Source of the DNA: Epiperipatus broadwayi
Taxonomy: Eukaryota; Onychophora; Udeonychophora; Euonychophora; Peripatidae
DNA: 64,000 nt
Assembly (NCBI GenBank): GCA_028023455.1
Contig: JAQFVV010012400.1
Coordinates: forward strand, 10,284,248-10,348,247
Direction: 5' to 3'
Shown here: one piece after another, positions 23,347 through 34,825 of the stretch
Position numbering within the stretch: position 1 is the stretch's first letter
Layout of the letters: every line of letters starts with the position of its first letter
Program-made: the position numbers and the translations under genes
Notes under the pieces: generated by a model
Databases searched by the model: none
The model's input: the letters and a program-made list of their open reading frames with translations, nothing else
What the model was told of the DNA's origin: nothing

Positions 23347-23644
23347 TAGTGTAGTAGATTGGAGCCTGTCCATTAAAGTAGGAAGATTGTCTATCTTAAT
23401 ATATATCTGAGCACTTATAGTATATATGTGTGGGAGATGATAATCTGGACCAACTAATGATTGCTGGTTTAGCATGAAATACATATATTGGTGATTATTT
23501 ATATTTTCAGCATATATGTGCTTGAGTGTATCAGTGATATTAGATAGAGTTGAGAGTGATGGGTCATCTGAAAGTCTGTGCTCATATACCCTATATTACA
23601 TATATAGACACACAGGTATATAATAAGCCTGTTTTCAGTTATTA
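23347..23644 (+). repeat. Dispersed repeat A, copy 3
   Basis: Begins inside the family at TAGATTGGAGCCTGTCCATT and runs to the tail TATATAGACACACAGGTATA. It is the right arm of the palindrome with copy 2 and is followed in tandem by copy 4. Confidence 0.85.
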
Positions 23645-23734
23645 CATTATAGAGTTGTCTGCCCATCCTTGCACATGTATCAAATGGATCATTATAGAGT
23701 TGTCTGCCCATCCTTGCACATGTATCAAATGGAT
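23645..23734 (+). repeat. 45-bp tandem duplication between repeat A copies
   Basis: Units 23645-23689 and 23690-23734 both read CATTATAGAGTTGTCTGCCC onward and are virtually identical. The segment GTCTGCCCATCCTTGCACAT also occurs inverted at the start of copy 2 (about 23320-23345). Confidence 0.9.
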
Positions 23735-24145
23735 TATGTCCTGTACATGTGGGGTTCAGATTGACTTTAGGTCAACATGAGTGTGACAAGAATTTCGGCC
23801 TCAGGGTGGCCTTTGAGCATTCCATCATCAGATTTTCAATTGGATGGATGGTTGAAGAGTTGGAGGGTGTAGTAGATTGGAGCCTGTCTTAATATATATC
23901 TGAGCACTTATAGTATATATGTGTGGGAGATGATAATCTGGACCAACTGATGATTGCTGGTTTAGCATGAAATACGTATATTGGTGATTATTTATCTTTT
24001 CAGCATATATGTGCTTGAGTGTATCAGTGATATTAGATAGAGTGGAGAGTGATGGGTCATCTGAAAGTCTGTGCTCATATACCCTATATTACATATATAG
24101 ACACACAGGTATATAATAAGCCTGTTTTCAGTTATTATATAATAA
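23735..24145 (+). repeat. Dispersed repeat A, copy 4
   Basis: Contains the 5' landmark GTCCTGTACATG, the TTGACTTTAGGTCAA palindrome and the same 3' tail as copy 3. A small deletion removes part of CCATTAAAGTA. Tandem to copy 3. Confidence 0.85.
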
Positions 24146-24404
24146 TTGTATTTTTTATTTTCGCAATTAGTGCAACAATCTTTATTTGACTGGCCCAAAT
24201 AAACCAACTCCCTAGTTAAAGAAGAATTAGATATCAATTTACTGATCCCTATTGGATGGCAAGTGAAATTAAATGTAAGTCATCTATGTACACTAATAAA
24301 AAAGTATAAACCTGTTTTTGATTTAAATATATTGCAATGATCATACACATTATGATACCTTCAAAAATAAATAATCTACTAGATAGATTTTGAAAAAAGA
24401 GTCA

Positions 24405-24790
24405 TTGAATAAGGTCATATACATGAGAGATCAGAATGACTTAAGGTCAACATGGTCATGGCAATAATATTGACATCAGCATGGGATTTGGGTTTTTCAT
24501 CATCAGATTTTTAATGGTATGGATGGCTGAAGAGTTGGAGATGGGAGTGGATTGAAGTCTGTCATTAAAGTATGAAGATTTATTATCTTAATATAAACTG
24601 AGCACTAATTATATATATATGGGAGATGATAATCTGGACCAACTGATGAGTGCTGGTTTAGCATGAAATACGTGTATTGGTGATTATTTATTGTTTTTAC
24701 ATGTATGTGGTCATATGTATCAGAGGTATGAGATAGTATGGATAGTTGAAAGGTGCTTGAAAGTCTGAGTTTAAATCCCCTATATTTAAA
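24405..24790 (+). repeat. Dispersed repeat A, copy 5 (more diverged)
   Basis: Same landmark order (GGTCAACATGG, CATCATCAGATTTTTAATGG, CAACTGATGAGTGCTGGTTT, GTGATTATTTATTGTTTT), ending TTTAAATCCCCTATATTT. More substitutions than copies 2-4. Confidence 0.8.
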
Positions 24791-25049
24791 ATAGAGTCAC
24801 ATGATTTTAAAACAATAAAAGTTGATTCTAATTAACACTTTTTGATGATAAGACCTGCATCATGTGTTTTTCATTTAATATACATTGTAGAAAAAGCTTA
24901 CGAACTAATCGATGGTATATTAAAAAAAAAAAAAAAGTTGTTTTCTAATGTTCCATTCCCTAATACTTTTTAATTTGCATTATGCGTTTGAAATTTGGAA
25001 TAGAAGCAAAATAACTTTAAAAACGAGTCTTCAAAAATTTATAATAAGA

Positions 25050-25330
25050 GTTGGAATAGTTTGAGGCCTGTCCATTAAAGTATGAAGATTGGCTATCTTA
25101 ATATAAAGCTGAGCACTGATTATATATGTGAGGATAGTAATCTAGACCAACTGATGATTGCTGGTTTAGCATGAAATACGTATAGTGGTAACTATTTATC
25201 TTTTCAACATGTGTGTGATCAGGTGGGTCAGCAGTATGAGATGGCACTGAGAGCAGTGGGTCATGTGAAAGTCTGAGTTCGAATCCCGCATATATTACAT
25301 ATATAAATGTAGGTTTAAGCCTGTGCAATG
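25050..25330 (+). repeat. Dispersed repeat A, copy 6 (3' half, B-box-like end)
   Basis: Starts TTTGAGGCCTGTCCATTAAA and ends GTCTGAGTTCGAATCCCGCA then CATATATAAATG. The GAGTTCGAATCCC at about 25276-25288 is nearly a consensus tRNA B box. The same end recurs alone at 40600-40665. Confidence 0.8.
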
Positions 25331-26980
25331 TATTATAAGATTTATAGGAATGTCTAATGTTTAAGTCTTGTTTTTACTTGAAAAATAAAGATCACATAAA
25401 AACATATAATATAGTTAATAATTTTTTAACTATCTCCAGTATTAATTCAAAAATTGAAATGTTTAATAGTAAAAAATTATAAGTAAAGTGATGAATTAAA
25501 AAAAAAAGTGTAGTGAATAAATTATTTATATTTTTCAACAATTTTTAGACTGGCGAAAGATTTAAACAATTTAGCCTTTAATAATGATGTATATATAGGC
25601 TTGCGTTCTATGAGTAGTTTCAATAAAGAATTGAATTAGATAAAATATTTTAATTAGACAGAATTCATCAAACATTTGAAAATTTTAATATTTTTCAAAT
25701 CCTTTTTGTAAAAATCAATTACTTCATCAATGTTTTTTATTCTAAGTATTTATGATCAAATTGTTTACATTTACATAGAAGTTATTAGACTATAATTGTC
25801 AATAGAATTATAAATGTTTTAGTTTACAAAAAATAAATAAATAAACAAATCAATTTATTTATTATAAAATAAAAATGTATAATTTTTTTTAGCTTTTTTT
25901 TTTTTCAAATCAAGGCGGCTCAAATGTCAAAAATTGCATCCAAGTTACTTTAATAAAGGTCAATTGCACTTTTGTCTTATGGTTGAATAAAGGAATGTAT
26001 TACTTCGCGCGTCTGAATAAAGAAAGTAATGGCAAACTACCACTAATGATTAATTAATATTATATGGTTGGGACCCCTGGCTGCAGTGCTATCCCACCAA
26101 CTTTAGATTAACCATTTAATGAATATTTTAAAGTTCTCCATTTTAAAATATTCTGACTGCTCTTCATCGGGAGCAGTGAAGAAAAAGATATTGCTCAACA
26201 AGTTTACAAAATGTTGAATAGTAACAGTTTGAGTAGTTTTTTCCATACTTGTTCTATGCTCCAGCTAAGAATATCTGGATATTCATATATTGGAAAATAA
26301 TGAATGGTCAGCTAGAATTGATTATGAAATGGCTATTATAAAGTAAAATCTTGTCTGATTAGGATATAAAAAAATTCCTAAGTTTGTCTAGCCTAAATTT
26401 GAACTCAGGTCATCATAGAGCTCAGCAAATGTGTATGTTATCACTGCACTATTAAATCTCCTATATATATATAATTATTATTATTATTATTTAAATTTAG
26501 GTGGCATTAAATGTTTGCTTTCCAACTGTATAATTTTAAATCATGCAAAAGATAGGGATTAAGTAACACCCACACAATACAATATTTACTATATATAACT
26601 GGAAAATGACTAACTGCATTATTTATATAATTTCAATTTGTAATTTTTATTTTGAATTAAATTAGAAGTAAATAAAATCATATACTAACTGTTTCATTTA
26701 TTAAGTTACGTAATAATTAATTTTTGGAATTGCTGTTTAAATATAGTTTAATTCAGATTGTGGAAATTAGCATGACCTATTAAAAAATCTAAAGATTGAA
26801 GTAGGTATTGAATCCCTGGTTCAATATCTCTAACTAGAAGAGATTTTATTAAATAAATATAAAAACATTTAAAAAAAATGTTCTGAATACTTTTTTTTAT
26901 TTGTAAAGAGAAGATCCCTTCATAGTTACTAGTAATTTTGTGTTGGGCTATTTTTTTTTTTTTTGCTTTAGAGGGGTGTA
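25331..26980. other. Anonymous AT-rich stretch
   Basis: The only structure is a 7-bp-stem hairpin at about 26155-26178 (ACTGCTC / GAGCAGT, loop TTCATCGG) followed by TGAAGAAAAAG, loosely resembling 16445-16490. No gene recognised. Confidence 0.45.
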
Positions 26981-27190
26981 TCTAAAGTAGAAGATCATGC
27001 ATGTACTTATGAATGCACACTCAACTAGAAAAACACAAGAATATTTGGAAAAGAGGAAAAAACAAAAAAGAAAATTTAAGCAAACTGCTTACATATGGCA
27101 CTAACATATAATTACTCTAATCAATCCAATGAGGTAATTCGTAATGTTTGGAAATCAAAATGGAAAAATCAGAAGAACCATCATAGATAA
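26981..27190 (+). pseudogene. Second Penelope-like element 3' coding end
   Basis: Homologous to 190-430. It reads SKVEDHA then KNTRIFGKEEKTKKK, then, in another frame, NVWKSKWKNQKNHHR before a TAA at the same place as the first copy. The GIY-YIG core itself is missing. Stops and frameshifts show an old relic. Confidence 0.7.
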
Positions 27191-27380
27191 GTATATTAAA
27201 TTTTTGTTCAAAATCACCTAATTGGTTGGAGCATCATCTTACATTCAGTATTTCATAAATATAAAGGTTATGGGTTCAATTTTCATTTTAGCACTGTCAC
27301 TGGTCAGACCAGTAACAGGTGAGAAAGAAATGAGAAGAATACAATGTGAAATATTATGTTATGTACTAAATGCATAATTA
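27191..27380 (+). mobile_element. Tail of the second Penelope-like element
   Basis: Follows the PLE stop at the same spacing as in copy 1. A diverged tRNA-like segment ends GGTTATGGGTTCAATTTTC, then CACTGTCACTGGTCAGACCA matches 548-570 of copy 1. The CTGAAGA module is degraded to GGTGAGAAAGAAATG. Confidence 0.6.
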
Positions 27381-27499
27381 TAGTTTCTTGTCATTCAGCA
27401 TTATAATCAATGGAAAGAAATCATCTTTTTAAAGTAAAGAAGTCCCTTAATTAAAATATTTTTTAAAAAGCACTCAAGTCATCCCTCTTTAGATAATAA

Positions 27500-28060
27500 T
27501 AACAAAATTGGCATTTAAAGCAAATCTTGCTAGACAAATCATGTGACATTTGAACACCAGAAAGAACAAGTTGGTATGTGATTTAAAATGTTTGAACTTT
27601 CAAGTCAATCACTCTATCACTATGCTAGAAAAGAAACATTTTAAGTAAATGAGCCATTTATTTGGGAGGTCATGTGACATTTGAACAAAAGAAATGACAA
27701 GATCTTTAATTCAAAAAATTTTAGCCCTCAAATCTATCACTCTACTATTGTGATAATCACACAAAGTAACAAAATAAGCAAATGCTGTAAATGAGTAATT
27801 TACTTGGGTGATCATGTGGCATTTGAACAAAAGAAATGATAAGATTGTTGATGCAAAAAATTGTAGTCCTTAAATCTATCACTCTACCACTGTGTTCAAT
27901 CACATAAAGTAATAAAATAATCAAATGCTTAATTGTCTGAGTGGTTATGCGATGCTCAACAGGACAATATAATTTGATTTTTAATTCAAGATGTCACTTT
28001 ATCTCTTATATTTTTCAATCTATTACTTTTGATGCTTAAACATCACATTTAGCAACAAAC
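27500..28060 (-). repeat. Tandem array of four tRNA-like units of about 132-142 bp
   Basis: A CATGTGACATTTGAACA-type block recurs at about 27539, 27671, 27813 and (diverged) 27945, with shared sequence between. Read on the minus strand, a unit begins CAGTGGTAGAGTGATAGATT (A-box-like). About 50 nt later comes TTGTTCAAATGCCACATG (B-box-like). The units look like a tandemly amplified tRNA-derived sequence. Similarity falls toward the 28000 end. Confidence 0.75.
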
Positions 28061-28502
28061 CATTATTATTATTTTATTTAAAATATTTTTTAAAATGTTA
28101 AAAAATATTTTTTGTTAAAATATGTAAGAAATGAACTGTCCTGTATTGATGGTGTTTACATCTGGAATGTATTAAATTCTACTCTTCTTTAGAAATTTGC
28201 TAGATGTTCTACCTCTATGTGCATCTGGGATTGGGAATGGAAATGGTTATTTTGTATTGAAAAAACAATATAGTAAGTAGAAAGATGTTAAAATGGTATA
28301 AAAAGCACTTAAGTAATCAATAAACCAGAAAATAAATCAATATTTTATTTATTACTTTTTTAACATTTAATTTTGGAAATACAAGAACCTATTTTTATGT
28401 TTTATTTATTTTATTTTGGTTTTGATTATTGTTTGCATTTTATTGTTACTGTAAATCACAAACATAAGGTTTCAGTGTAGGCATATATATATATCATTAT
28501 AT
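28061..28502. other. Anonymous AT-rich stretch
   Basis: Nothing recognised. Confidence 0.5.
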
Positions 28503-28518
28503 ACTAATCTTCAGTATG

Positions 28519-28556
<38 letters not shown>

Positions 28557-28572
28557 CATACTGAAGATTAGT
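28503..28572. repeat. Perfect 70-nt palindrome around a (TA)15 core
   Basis: ACTAATCTTCAGTATGTCAC (28503-28522) and its exact complement (28553-28572) flank 30 nt of TA. The whole 70 nt is self-complementary. Confidence 0.92.
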
Positions 28573-28678
28573 TTAAAATGATTATGATTAAAAAGGAAGA
28601 GTGGGGATTTATTAAAATACGTTGATTTTACAATAAAAATTGACTTTCTATGCCTTCTCTGATATTAATAAGTAAGTG

Positions 28679-29103
28679 ATTTTGTACTTATGGATCTGAG
28701 ACTTGGACACTTAATAGAAGAGCAATACAAAGACTTCAAAACACTCAAAGAAGTATGGAGAGATGCATGTTGGGAGTAACAAGAACAGATCGAAAACGCA
28801 ATGTATGGGTAAGAGAACAAACAGGTGTTACTGATCTCCTTGAAAAAATTAACAGACTGAAATGGAGTTGGGTTGGACATATTTCTAGAAGAGATGATAA
28901 TAGATGGACAATTCAAATTTTAAACTGGATTCCAAGAGATTGTAAAAAACCCAGAAAGAGACCACATGTGAGATGGATGGATGAAATAAGAAAGGGTGCC
29001 GGGGTGATGTGGAGAAGAGAAGCTAAAGATCGGAAAAAATGGATTAAACTTGGAGAGACCTTCATCCTGCAGTGGATTGATAATGGTTGATGATGATGAT
29101 GAT
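28679..29103 (+). pseudogene. RTE-type LINE 3' end (best-preserved copy)
   Basis: The frame reads CTYGSETWTLNRRAIQRLQNTQ, MERCMLGVTRTDRKRN, KWSWVGHISRRDDNRW, RKRPHVRWMDEIRKGAGVMW and KKWIKLGETFILQWIDNG, then stops at 29088-29090. This is the C-terminal region after the reverse transcriptase of RTE-clade elements. It ends in the TGATGATGATGATGA tail typical of that clade. It is 5'-truncated at about 28679, which is usual for LINE insertion. The open part (28755-29090) has no stop, so this is the youngest LINE relic here, yet it lacks RT and endonuclease. Confidence 0.85.
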
Positions 29104-29261
29104 TTTGTAAGGCAAAACCTCATTTATAAAAATATAATGATTAAAAAGTCTATTCTAAATAAGTCATTATTATATTTTTAAAAGATTCCAAATCATACAA
29201 AAATGAATAAAAAGTAGTATGGAAATAATTTTAAAAATTACTATAAACTATTAAATATATT

Positions 29262-29369
29262 GTCAAGCGTTGGTGGTCGAGTGGTCAGCACAGCCGCCTT
29301 ACAAGCAGTTGTCCCAGATTTATGGGTTCGTTTCCCGGCCGATGCTTTGACACATGAAAAAAAAACACC
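29262..29369 (+). mobile_element. Short tRNA-derived SINE, copy 3
   Basis: GTCAAGCGTTGGTGGTCGAG start, GGGTTCGTTTCCC B box, TTTGACACATG plus poly(A) end. The 11-bp target-site duplication ATTAAATATAT lies at 29250-29260 and 29370-29380. Confidence 0.92.
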
Positions 29370-29399
29370 ATTAAATATATACATTACCCATTAATTGTA

Positions 29400-29438
29400 A
29401 TATAAATATATATATATTGCACTTATATAAAAATAATA

Positions 29439-29474
<36 letters not shown>

Positions 29475-29476
29475 TA

Positions 29477-29519
<43 letters not shown>

Positions 29520-29520
29520 A
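29400..29520. repeat. (TA)n microsatellite cluster
   Basis: Two long TA runs are separated by TTCATATTATT. The piece AATAATATGTGC upstream and GAAATAATATGAATG downstream give partial inverted symmetry. Confidence 0.85.
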
Positions 29521-31149
29521 ATAATATGAATGTGAAATAGATATGCTATTAGAATTCTTTATACTGAAGCAACCGCATTATTTTCTGGTTATTACAGAAA
29601 CTAAATTTACATACTATTTCCATCACTGTTATTTGGAATTAGATTAAATGAACCTTCACTAGGGAAGCACCTGAACAGAATAACTAAATTCAAAATTCAC
29701 GTTTTATTTTTATAAAGGAAATGTAATTTAAACATAAATGCAATAAATTAGTTTATCTGCATTTTATTCTGCCTGCTCTTTCATATGTTTTTGTATATAT
29801 GTCTCTTCTACTTAGCAGGTGAATATATATTGATATATTGGGCAGGAAGTAATCCTCATTCAGGAAAATTAAGTATTTGTTTGATCCTTTAAAAATATAA
29901 ATATATATACTCTATGTACGTACAGATGCAAGCACAGAGTATATTTATAAATATATAGACAAACAGAGAGCTAATAACCCCTTATGATCATTGCCCTTCT
30001 CCCAATTATTGTTGATGCATCAGCTGCTATCAAACTTTGTTGATTCATGAAATTTAAAAATTATATATTTATTGTGGAACATAGCCAGAAAAAAAAAATC
30101 ATTAAAAAATATCAATTTTTTATGCAATTTATTATCATTATATTTTTCTTTTATTGAATAATTTTAATACAAGTTAAATAGGAATAATTGCTTATTAATT
30201 AATCATTGCTATATATCTAGATTGAATTGCTGTAAAATCAGAATTTATTGATGATAATTAAAGTCCATTTCATATTTGTTTTCACTACTACATAAGTTCA
30301 TATATATTTGCTTATAATAACTTCTTTCATATAGATTATAATGCAAACAAATTTTCTTAAAAAACTTCTTTATTTTCCTTACAGTTTCAACTATCCAGCG
30401 GTCTTCATCGGAGCTTGTACAAACCTCCTCTGCTTTTTTTAAAAGAGAAAAATAAGAGTATATACTTCTACTATATAAGTTGAAAATGAGTTTTTACTTA
30501 AGCAAGTTGTGGTGATAAGGCTTATGATCTTCACTGTTTTGATAAATATTTTGGGATATTCTGTTAATTTGTAACCAAAAATCAAAAAGTTTTTTTTTGT
30601 TGGTATTTATTTTTAACATCATGTAATATTAAATGAAGTTTTTCAGAAGAAGAAAATAAAGATTAATAAACATAGATCATAAAAAGTTAAAAACTATAAA
30701 TATTTCTGTTATGAATCATCCATAGGGGCTGTAGGGTTACATTCCCCCAGTGTACCCAACATTTTTGTTTAATTATCATTATACTTAACAAGCTTTGCAA
30801 GCTCTATATATAACATTTGTAAATACAAGCTTATTAAATTAGGTCATGTGACATCTGACTTGATTTTTTTTTTTTTGTAATTATCATTAATTAAATTCCT
30901 ATATGTGGCTTACAAAAAATGCCCAAATAGATTACAATGTGTAAGTAAAGAGACAAAAAAGTGTCTGCAATCTACTTGTGATGATTTTTTGTCTTACTTA
31001 AATACACACTCTTTTTGTTTACACTCTCTGTCAGATGGGCAAATGTTACTGCAGCTCAATGATACAACAGTGCTTTCATAGTAAAACAAAAGTTCATAAT
31101 CTTTTTGTGTATGACTATTTGTTTTAAAGATACAGTCATTTTGTTTACA
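29521..31149. other. Anonymous AT-rich stretch with one CCGATGA...GAAAC motif
   Basis: On the minus strand at 30425-30380 the sequence CTCCGATGAAGACCGCTGGA then TAGTTGAAAC resembles the hairpin module seen elsewhere. A small inverted repeat (TATACTCT / AGAGTATA) sits at about 29905-29945. No gene recognised. Confidence 0.45.
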
Positions 31150-31775
31150 TTTCCAATTGTCACTTCACCACTACAAATTCTCATGGGCCACCATTTAAAT
31201 AATTTAGTCAGATTATTAATACAGATGGAAATATTATGAATGAAATCAATCATAGAATTGAAGTTGGATGAAGTGCTTTTGATATAAATAATTTAATATT
31301 AAAAGGAAATGCTTCTGTGTTTGTAAAAAGGTTTTTAACCCAATAAACATCATTTTTGCTGTTTTAAAAAGGTTTTTAATACAGTATATGTTTTATCAGT
31401 TTTTAGTTATATGAAACATTAACATTTAATAGAGGAGTATTATAGAGATTTCAAACTATTTAGTAAAGTATAAAATAATGTATGTTGGGAGTATAGAAGT
31501 TGAAAGTAAAATATTTGAATAAGAGAACAAATAGATATATTGACATCATTAAAAGAATTAAGAGATAATAGATGGATAATTGAAGTCTTAAATTAGTTCC
31601 CAGAGATTGTAAAAAAACTAAAAAGAGACCAATGTTAGATGAATGGATGAATTAAGGAAATTTATTAGTAAAATGAGGAAAAGAGGGCTACGAATTAGTG
31701 AAACTGGTTTAAGCTTGGAAAACCTTCACCTGCAGTGGATAAATAATAGTTAGAAATGATGATGAATGGTGATTG
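31150..31775 (+). pseudogene. RTE-type LINE 3' fragment, strongly decayed
   Basis: QIINTDGNIMNEINHRIEVG is the segment that precedes the C-terminal part in RTE elements. Later pieces match copy 28679-29103: TATGTTGGGAGTATAGAA, TAGATGGATAATTGAAGTCT, CCAGAGATTGTAAAAAAACT and CACCTGCAGTGGATAAATAA. A remnant GATGATGAATGGTGATTGA marks the tail. Many stops. Confidence 0.75.
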
Positions 31776-32144
31776 AATCTGCTGAAATGTCAATTAATGG
31801 TTATCTATTCTTTCAGTAGCAAATTATCTGATTTATTAGAATTATGAAGTGGTATTTTAATCCTATCATACAAATCAATATCTTTTGTCAAATATTCTCT
31901 GACAGCTTTTTTTTTCCAACTGGGAAATGTGTTCCAATAAATAATTTTTAACACTGCTATCCAAATTTAATTCATTATCAGTTAGAAAATTATTCAATTT
32001 TTCAAAACATTATACATTATTCTTTTTATATATTATGCACACATATCAAAATTTAAAAATAATATAAAATGTCAAATCACCCTATCAAATAACATGTTTC
32101 AGCAATGCTACCTTGTGAATAAAGATAAATTTGAATTTCAAACA
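31776..32144. other. Anonymous AT-rich stretch
   Basis: Nothing recognised. Confidence 0.5.
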
Positions 32145-32330
32145 GCACCTCAAATGCATTGGTCCAAAATCTAGAGCTATTTAAGTTACTGTTCCAAGAT
32201 TCAAAGTTCTTCATTGATGAAAGACATAAGATTGAAGTTAGTTTGTGATATTGAATAGGATGGCACAGGATATTGATTTAATAAGCATTATTATCTGAAT
32301 CTATTACTATCTACTAAAGCCTACAGTAAG
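32145..32330 (+). repeat. Repeat B, old degenerate copy
   Basis: TTCAAAGTTCTTCATTGATG, AAAGACATAAGATTGAAGTT and TGATATTGAATAGG follow the order of the repeat B core at 39375-39425. Termini are not preserved. Confidence 0.5.
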
Positions 32331-32904
32331 TGGCATAGACATGGGGAAAAAGTATACATCTATAATAACAATATGTAAGTTAAAGTCAGATGATTTTTAT
32401 TATTTTTTCATTAGGCTGATATATTAATTTTATTCTGAATTTCCAAAAATGTTAGCAAAAGTAAGATCATTAACATCAAAAGCTTAAAAACATAGTTCCA
32501 TTTTGTTCTTGATCCTTGGAAAACATACAGAAGGCTCTTTATCGATGGCCTAAAGAGAATGCTTGGCTCCCTTTAATTATATACACCCATACAGAGACTG
32601 TAATTGTGATAAAAGTGGACACCTACCTTTATCTATGGTCTAATATGTTTATAGTGTCAATAAAGATTGATACTTGTCTAAAAGAGATTGGCTATTGAAT
32701 ACCTATTTAAAAAAACCAATTAGAAACATTTCCAGTTAATAAGCAGATTAGACATTTTTTAGAGAGTAGCTTATAAGCAATCTGTATAGTCATACCTATA
32801 GTTATCCATTTTCTAAGTTTTACCTGGCTTGGATTAAAGTTCAAAGTCATGAGTATATTAGGTAAATGTCTAACTACTATGCCATTAGTCCTTTTTATGT
32901 GGAC

Positions 32905-32909
<5 letters not shown>

Positions 32910-32982
<73 letters not shown>
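32910..32982. repeat. (TA)n microsatellite, about 73 bp
   Basis: Uninterrupted TA dinucleotides. They abut the left end of the palindrome that follows. Confidence 0.97.
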
Positions 32983-33200
32983 CAATAAAAATAATAAATG
33001 CACTCATAATTAAGTATTATATACAATCTTTCAATCTGAAGAAATACTTTCAGTTAATTCCTTAATTTGTCTCAACTGGTGGCAGTTGAGCAGTTGAGAT
33101 GGATTAAGGAGTTAACCGAAAGTACTTCTGCAGATTGAAAGACTGTATATAATAGTTAATTATCGGTACATTTATTATTTTTATTTTTATTACAATAGTT
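32983..33200. repeat. Long imperfect inverted repeat
   Basis: The left arm 32983-33078 pairs with 33092-33200: AATAAAAATAATAAATG with CATTTATTATTTTTATT at the ends, and ATACTTTCAGTTAATTCCTT with its complement inside. The tip holds TCTCAACTGGTGGCAGTTGA. Mismatches are mostly transitions. The left arm carries CTGAAGAAATACTTTC, reminiscent of the CTGAAGA module. Confidence 0.85.
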
Positions 33201-33544
33201 TTTTAATTAATTAAACATTTTATGTGTATTATATATATATATAAATTTTTTAACACGGATGAACCCACAAAATATGTCTTTTATATATATATATTTGTGT
33301 GTCTTGTATTCACTTGATATTATGATTATTATAAGCAATACATTGCAAAATATGGTTATAGATAATTTTCCATAATTTTGTGCATAAGTTTACTGATTTA
33401 AAATCATTTAAGAAGTGTATTTTTTGTATTTCATCATCATTAAATTTCACTTCAAGAAGAATGAAGAAAAATGATACTATCATTTTCATTGATGTTTTAA
33501 TGTGTGCATGCATTTAAAAAATTGCTTAAAGACTTTAGTTTGAT

Positions 33545-34290
33545 AATTAATGTTCAAAAACCCAAGTTTTTTATCAGCCAGTGACAGAAGAAAAATCCTC
33601 AGCAGCATTTAACTTTGACAGATATCAGCTTGAGAATGTAAATTAATTTATATATCTCAGCTGTTTTATACGTAGAAAGATGAACTTCAGGGTTGGGATG
33701 GAACACAGACTTCAGCATGCTGCCACTTTTAACAAGTCAAAAAATAGTATATTTCATCATAGAAAAATAAGTATTTTGAAGATGAAGCTATTATTTTATG
33801 TAAATTATTGTATGGAAGTAAGACAAGAGCACACTATCAACACATTATCAAGGTGTTAGAAAACTTTCATTTAGAGATAATCTGTAAAATTTTAAAAAAA
33901 CCAATGGCAATATCATAAATCAATTAATATTGCTGCATGTGATACAATACAATACTATTTTAAAATCACAGCCACATTGAATTGGACATTTAAAACAATT
34001 GAACAGTGCAATATTTCTTAAAAGCATGTCTTATGGTGAAATGAGTGTGGTTTTTATTGAGAGAGAAATCCCATTTACATTATTATAGTGTATTATGCAT
34101 TGTTTCCATCAGGAAGATATCAAAGAGGATAGAGTACATTGGAGAGCTACAATTAAAATTGGTGTTGAAGTATTTCCAAAAAAAAAGTTTTTTGCTCAAG
34201 AAATTGAAAAACAGCAGCACAAAATATCAAATCAATTGAAAAATAGAACAGCATATATTACTTGTGATTCAACAGATTGATTTATATAGT
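33545..34290 (+). pseudogene. Decayed LINE C-terminal region (family uncertain)
   Basis: The frame pieces include LENV then YLS near 33635, KMKLLFYVNYCMEV near 33780, and HWRATIKIGVEVFPKKKFFAQEIEK (34139-34215). They follow the order of the region after reverse transcriptase in many non-LTR elements: the YLG block, the YGxExW block, then DRxxWR followed by a lysine-rich stretch. Stops and frameshifts are frequent. Clade assignment is not safe. Confidence 0.5.
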
Positions 34291-34740
34291 CATTTCAAAT
34301 CACATTTCTAGAGTAATGTTTTCTCTTTTTTTATTTTCTTGGAGTTGAAATGATCATAATGTTTGGTTTATGATTATATCCATTTTTTTTTTATATTTAT
34401 GTCATAGGTATATACTATATATATGCCCTTAAGGTTCTATTATATGTATTCAAACGATTCAATATTTTTATGAATTATTTTGTTAATATATATACACATG
34501 CTGAAAGTAAATATATAATATAACAAATCAATTTTCAGTACTCCTGGATTTCCATTCTAATATTTGTTCTTAGTATAATTTTTAATATTTATATATACAT
34601 TCCTTAAAAAGAAAATTTAATGTTTCATTGGATGTTCAAATGTAGACAGAAAATTTTCACTTCCATTGTGAGATGATGGTAATTTATATTAAAAAGTTTA
34701 CCATCACATATTAGTACATGTGATTGAAAAAATATGTATA

Positions 34741-34825
34741 TTTTATATGTCAAAGCGTCGAAGCAAACTCCGGGACAACTGCTTAGAAAGCAGCTATGCT
34801 AGCAGCTAGGCCATCAATACTTGAC
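34741..34825 (-). mobile_element. Short tRNA-derived SINE, copy 4 (3' tail eroded)
   Basis: Minus strand starts GTCAAGTATTGATGGCC and ends GACGCTTTGACATAT. The poly(A) is replaced by mixed A/T. The flanks are TA-rich, so no target-site duplication can be assigned. Confidence 0.8.

Noticed and set aside
27500-28060. CRISPR-like array
   Set aside because: Units are 132-142 bp, similar throughout without unique spacers, and the context is animal nuclear DNA.
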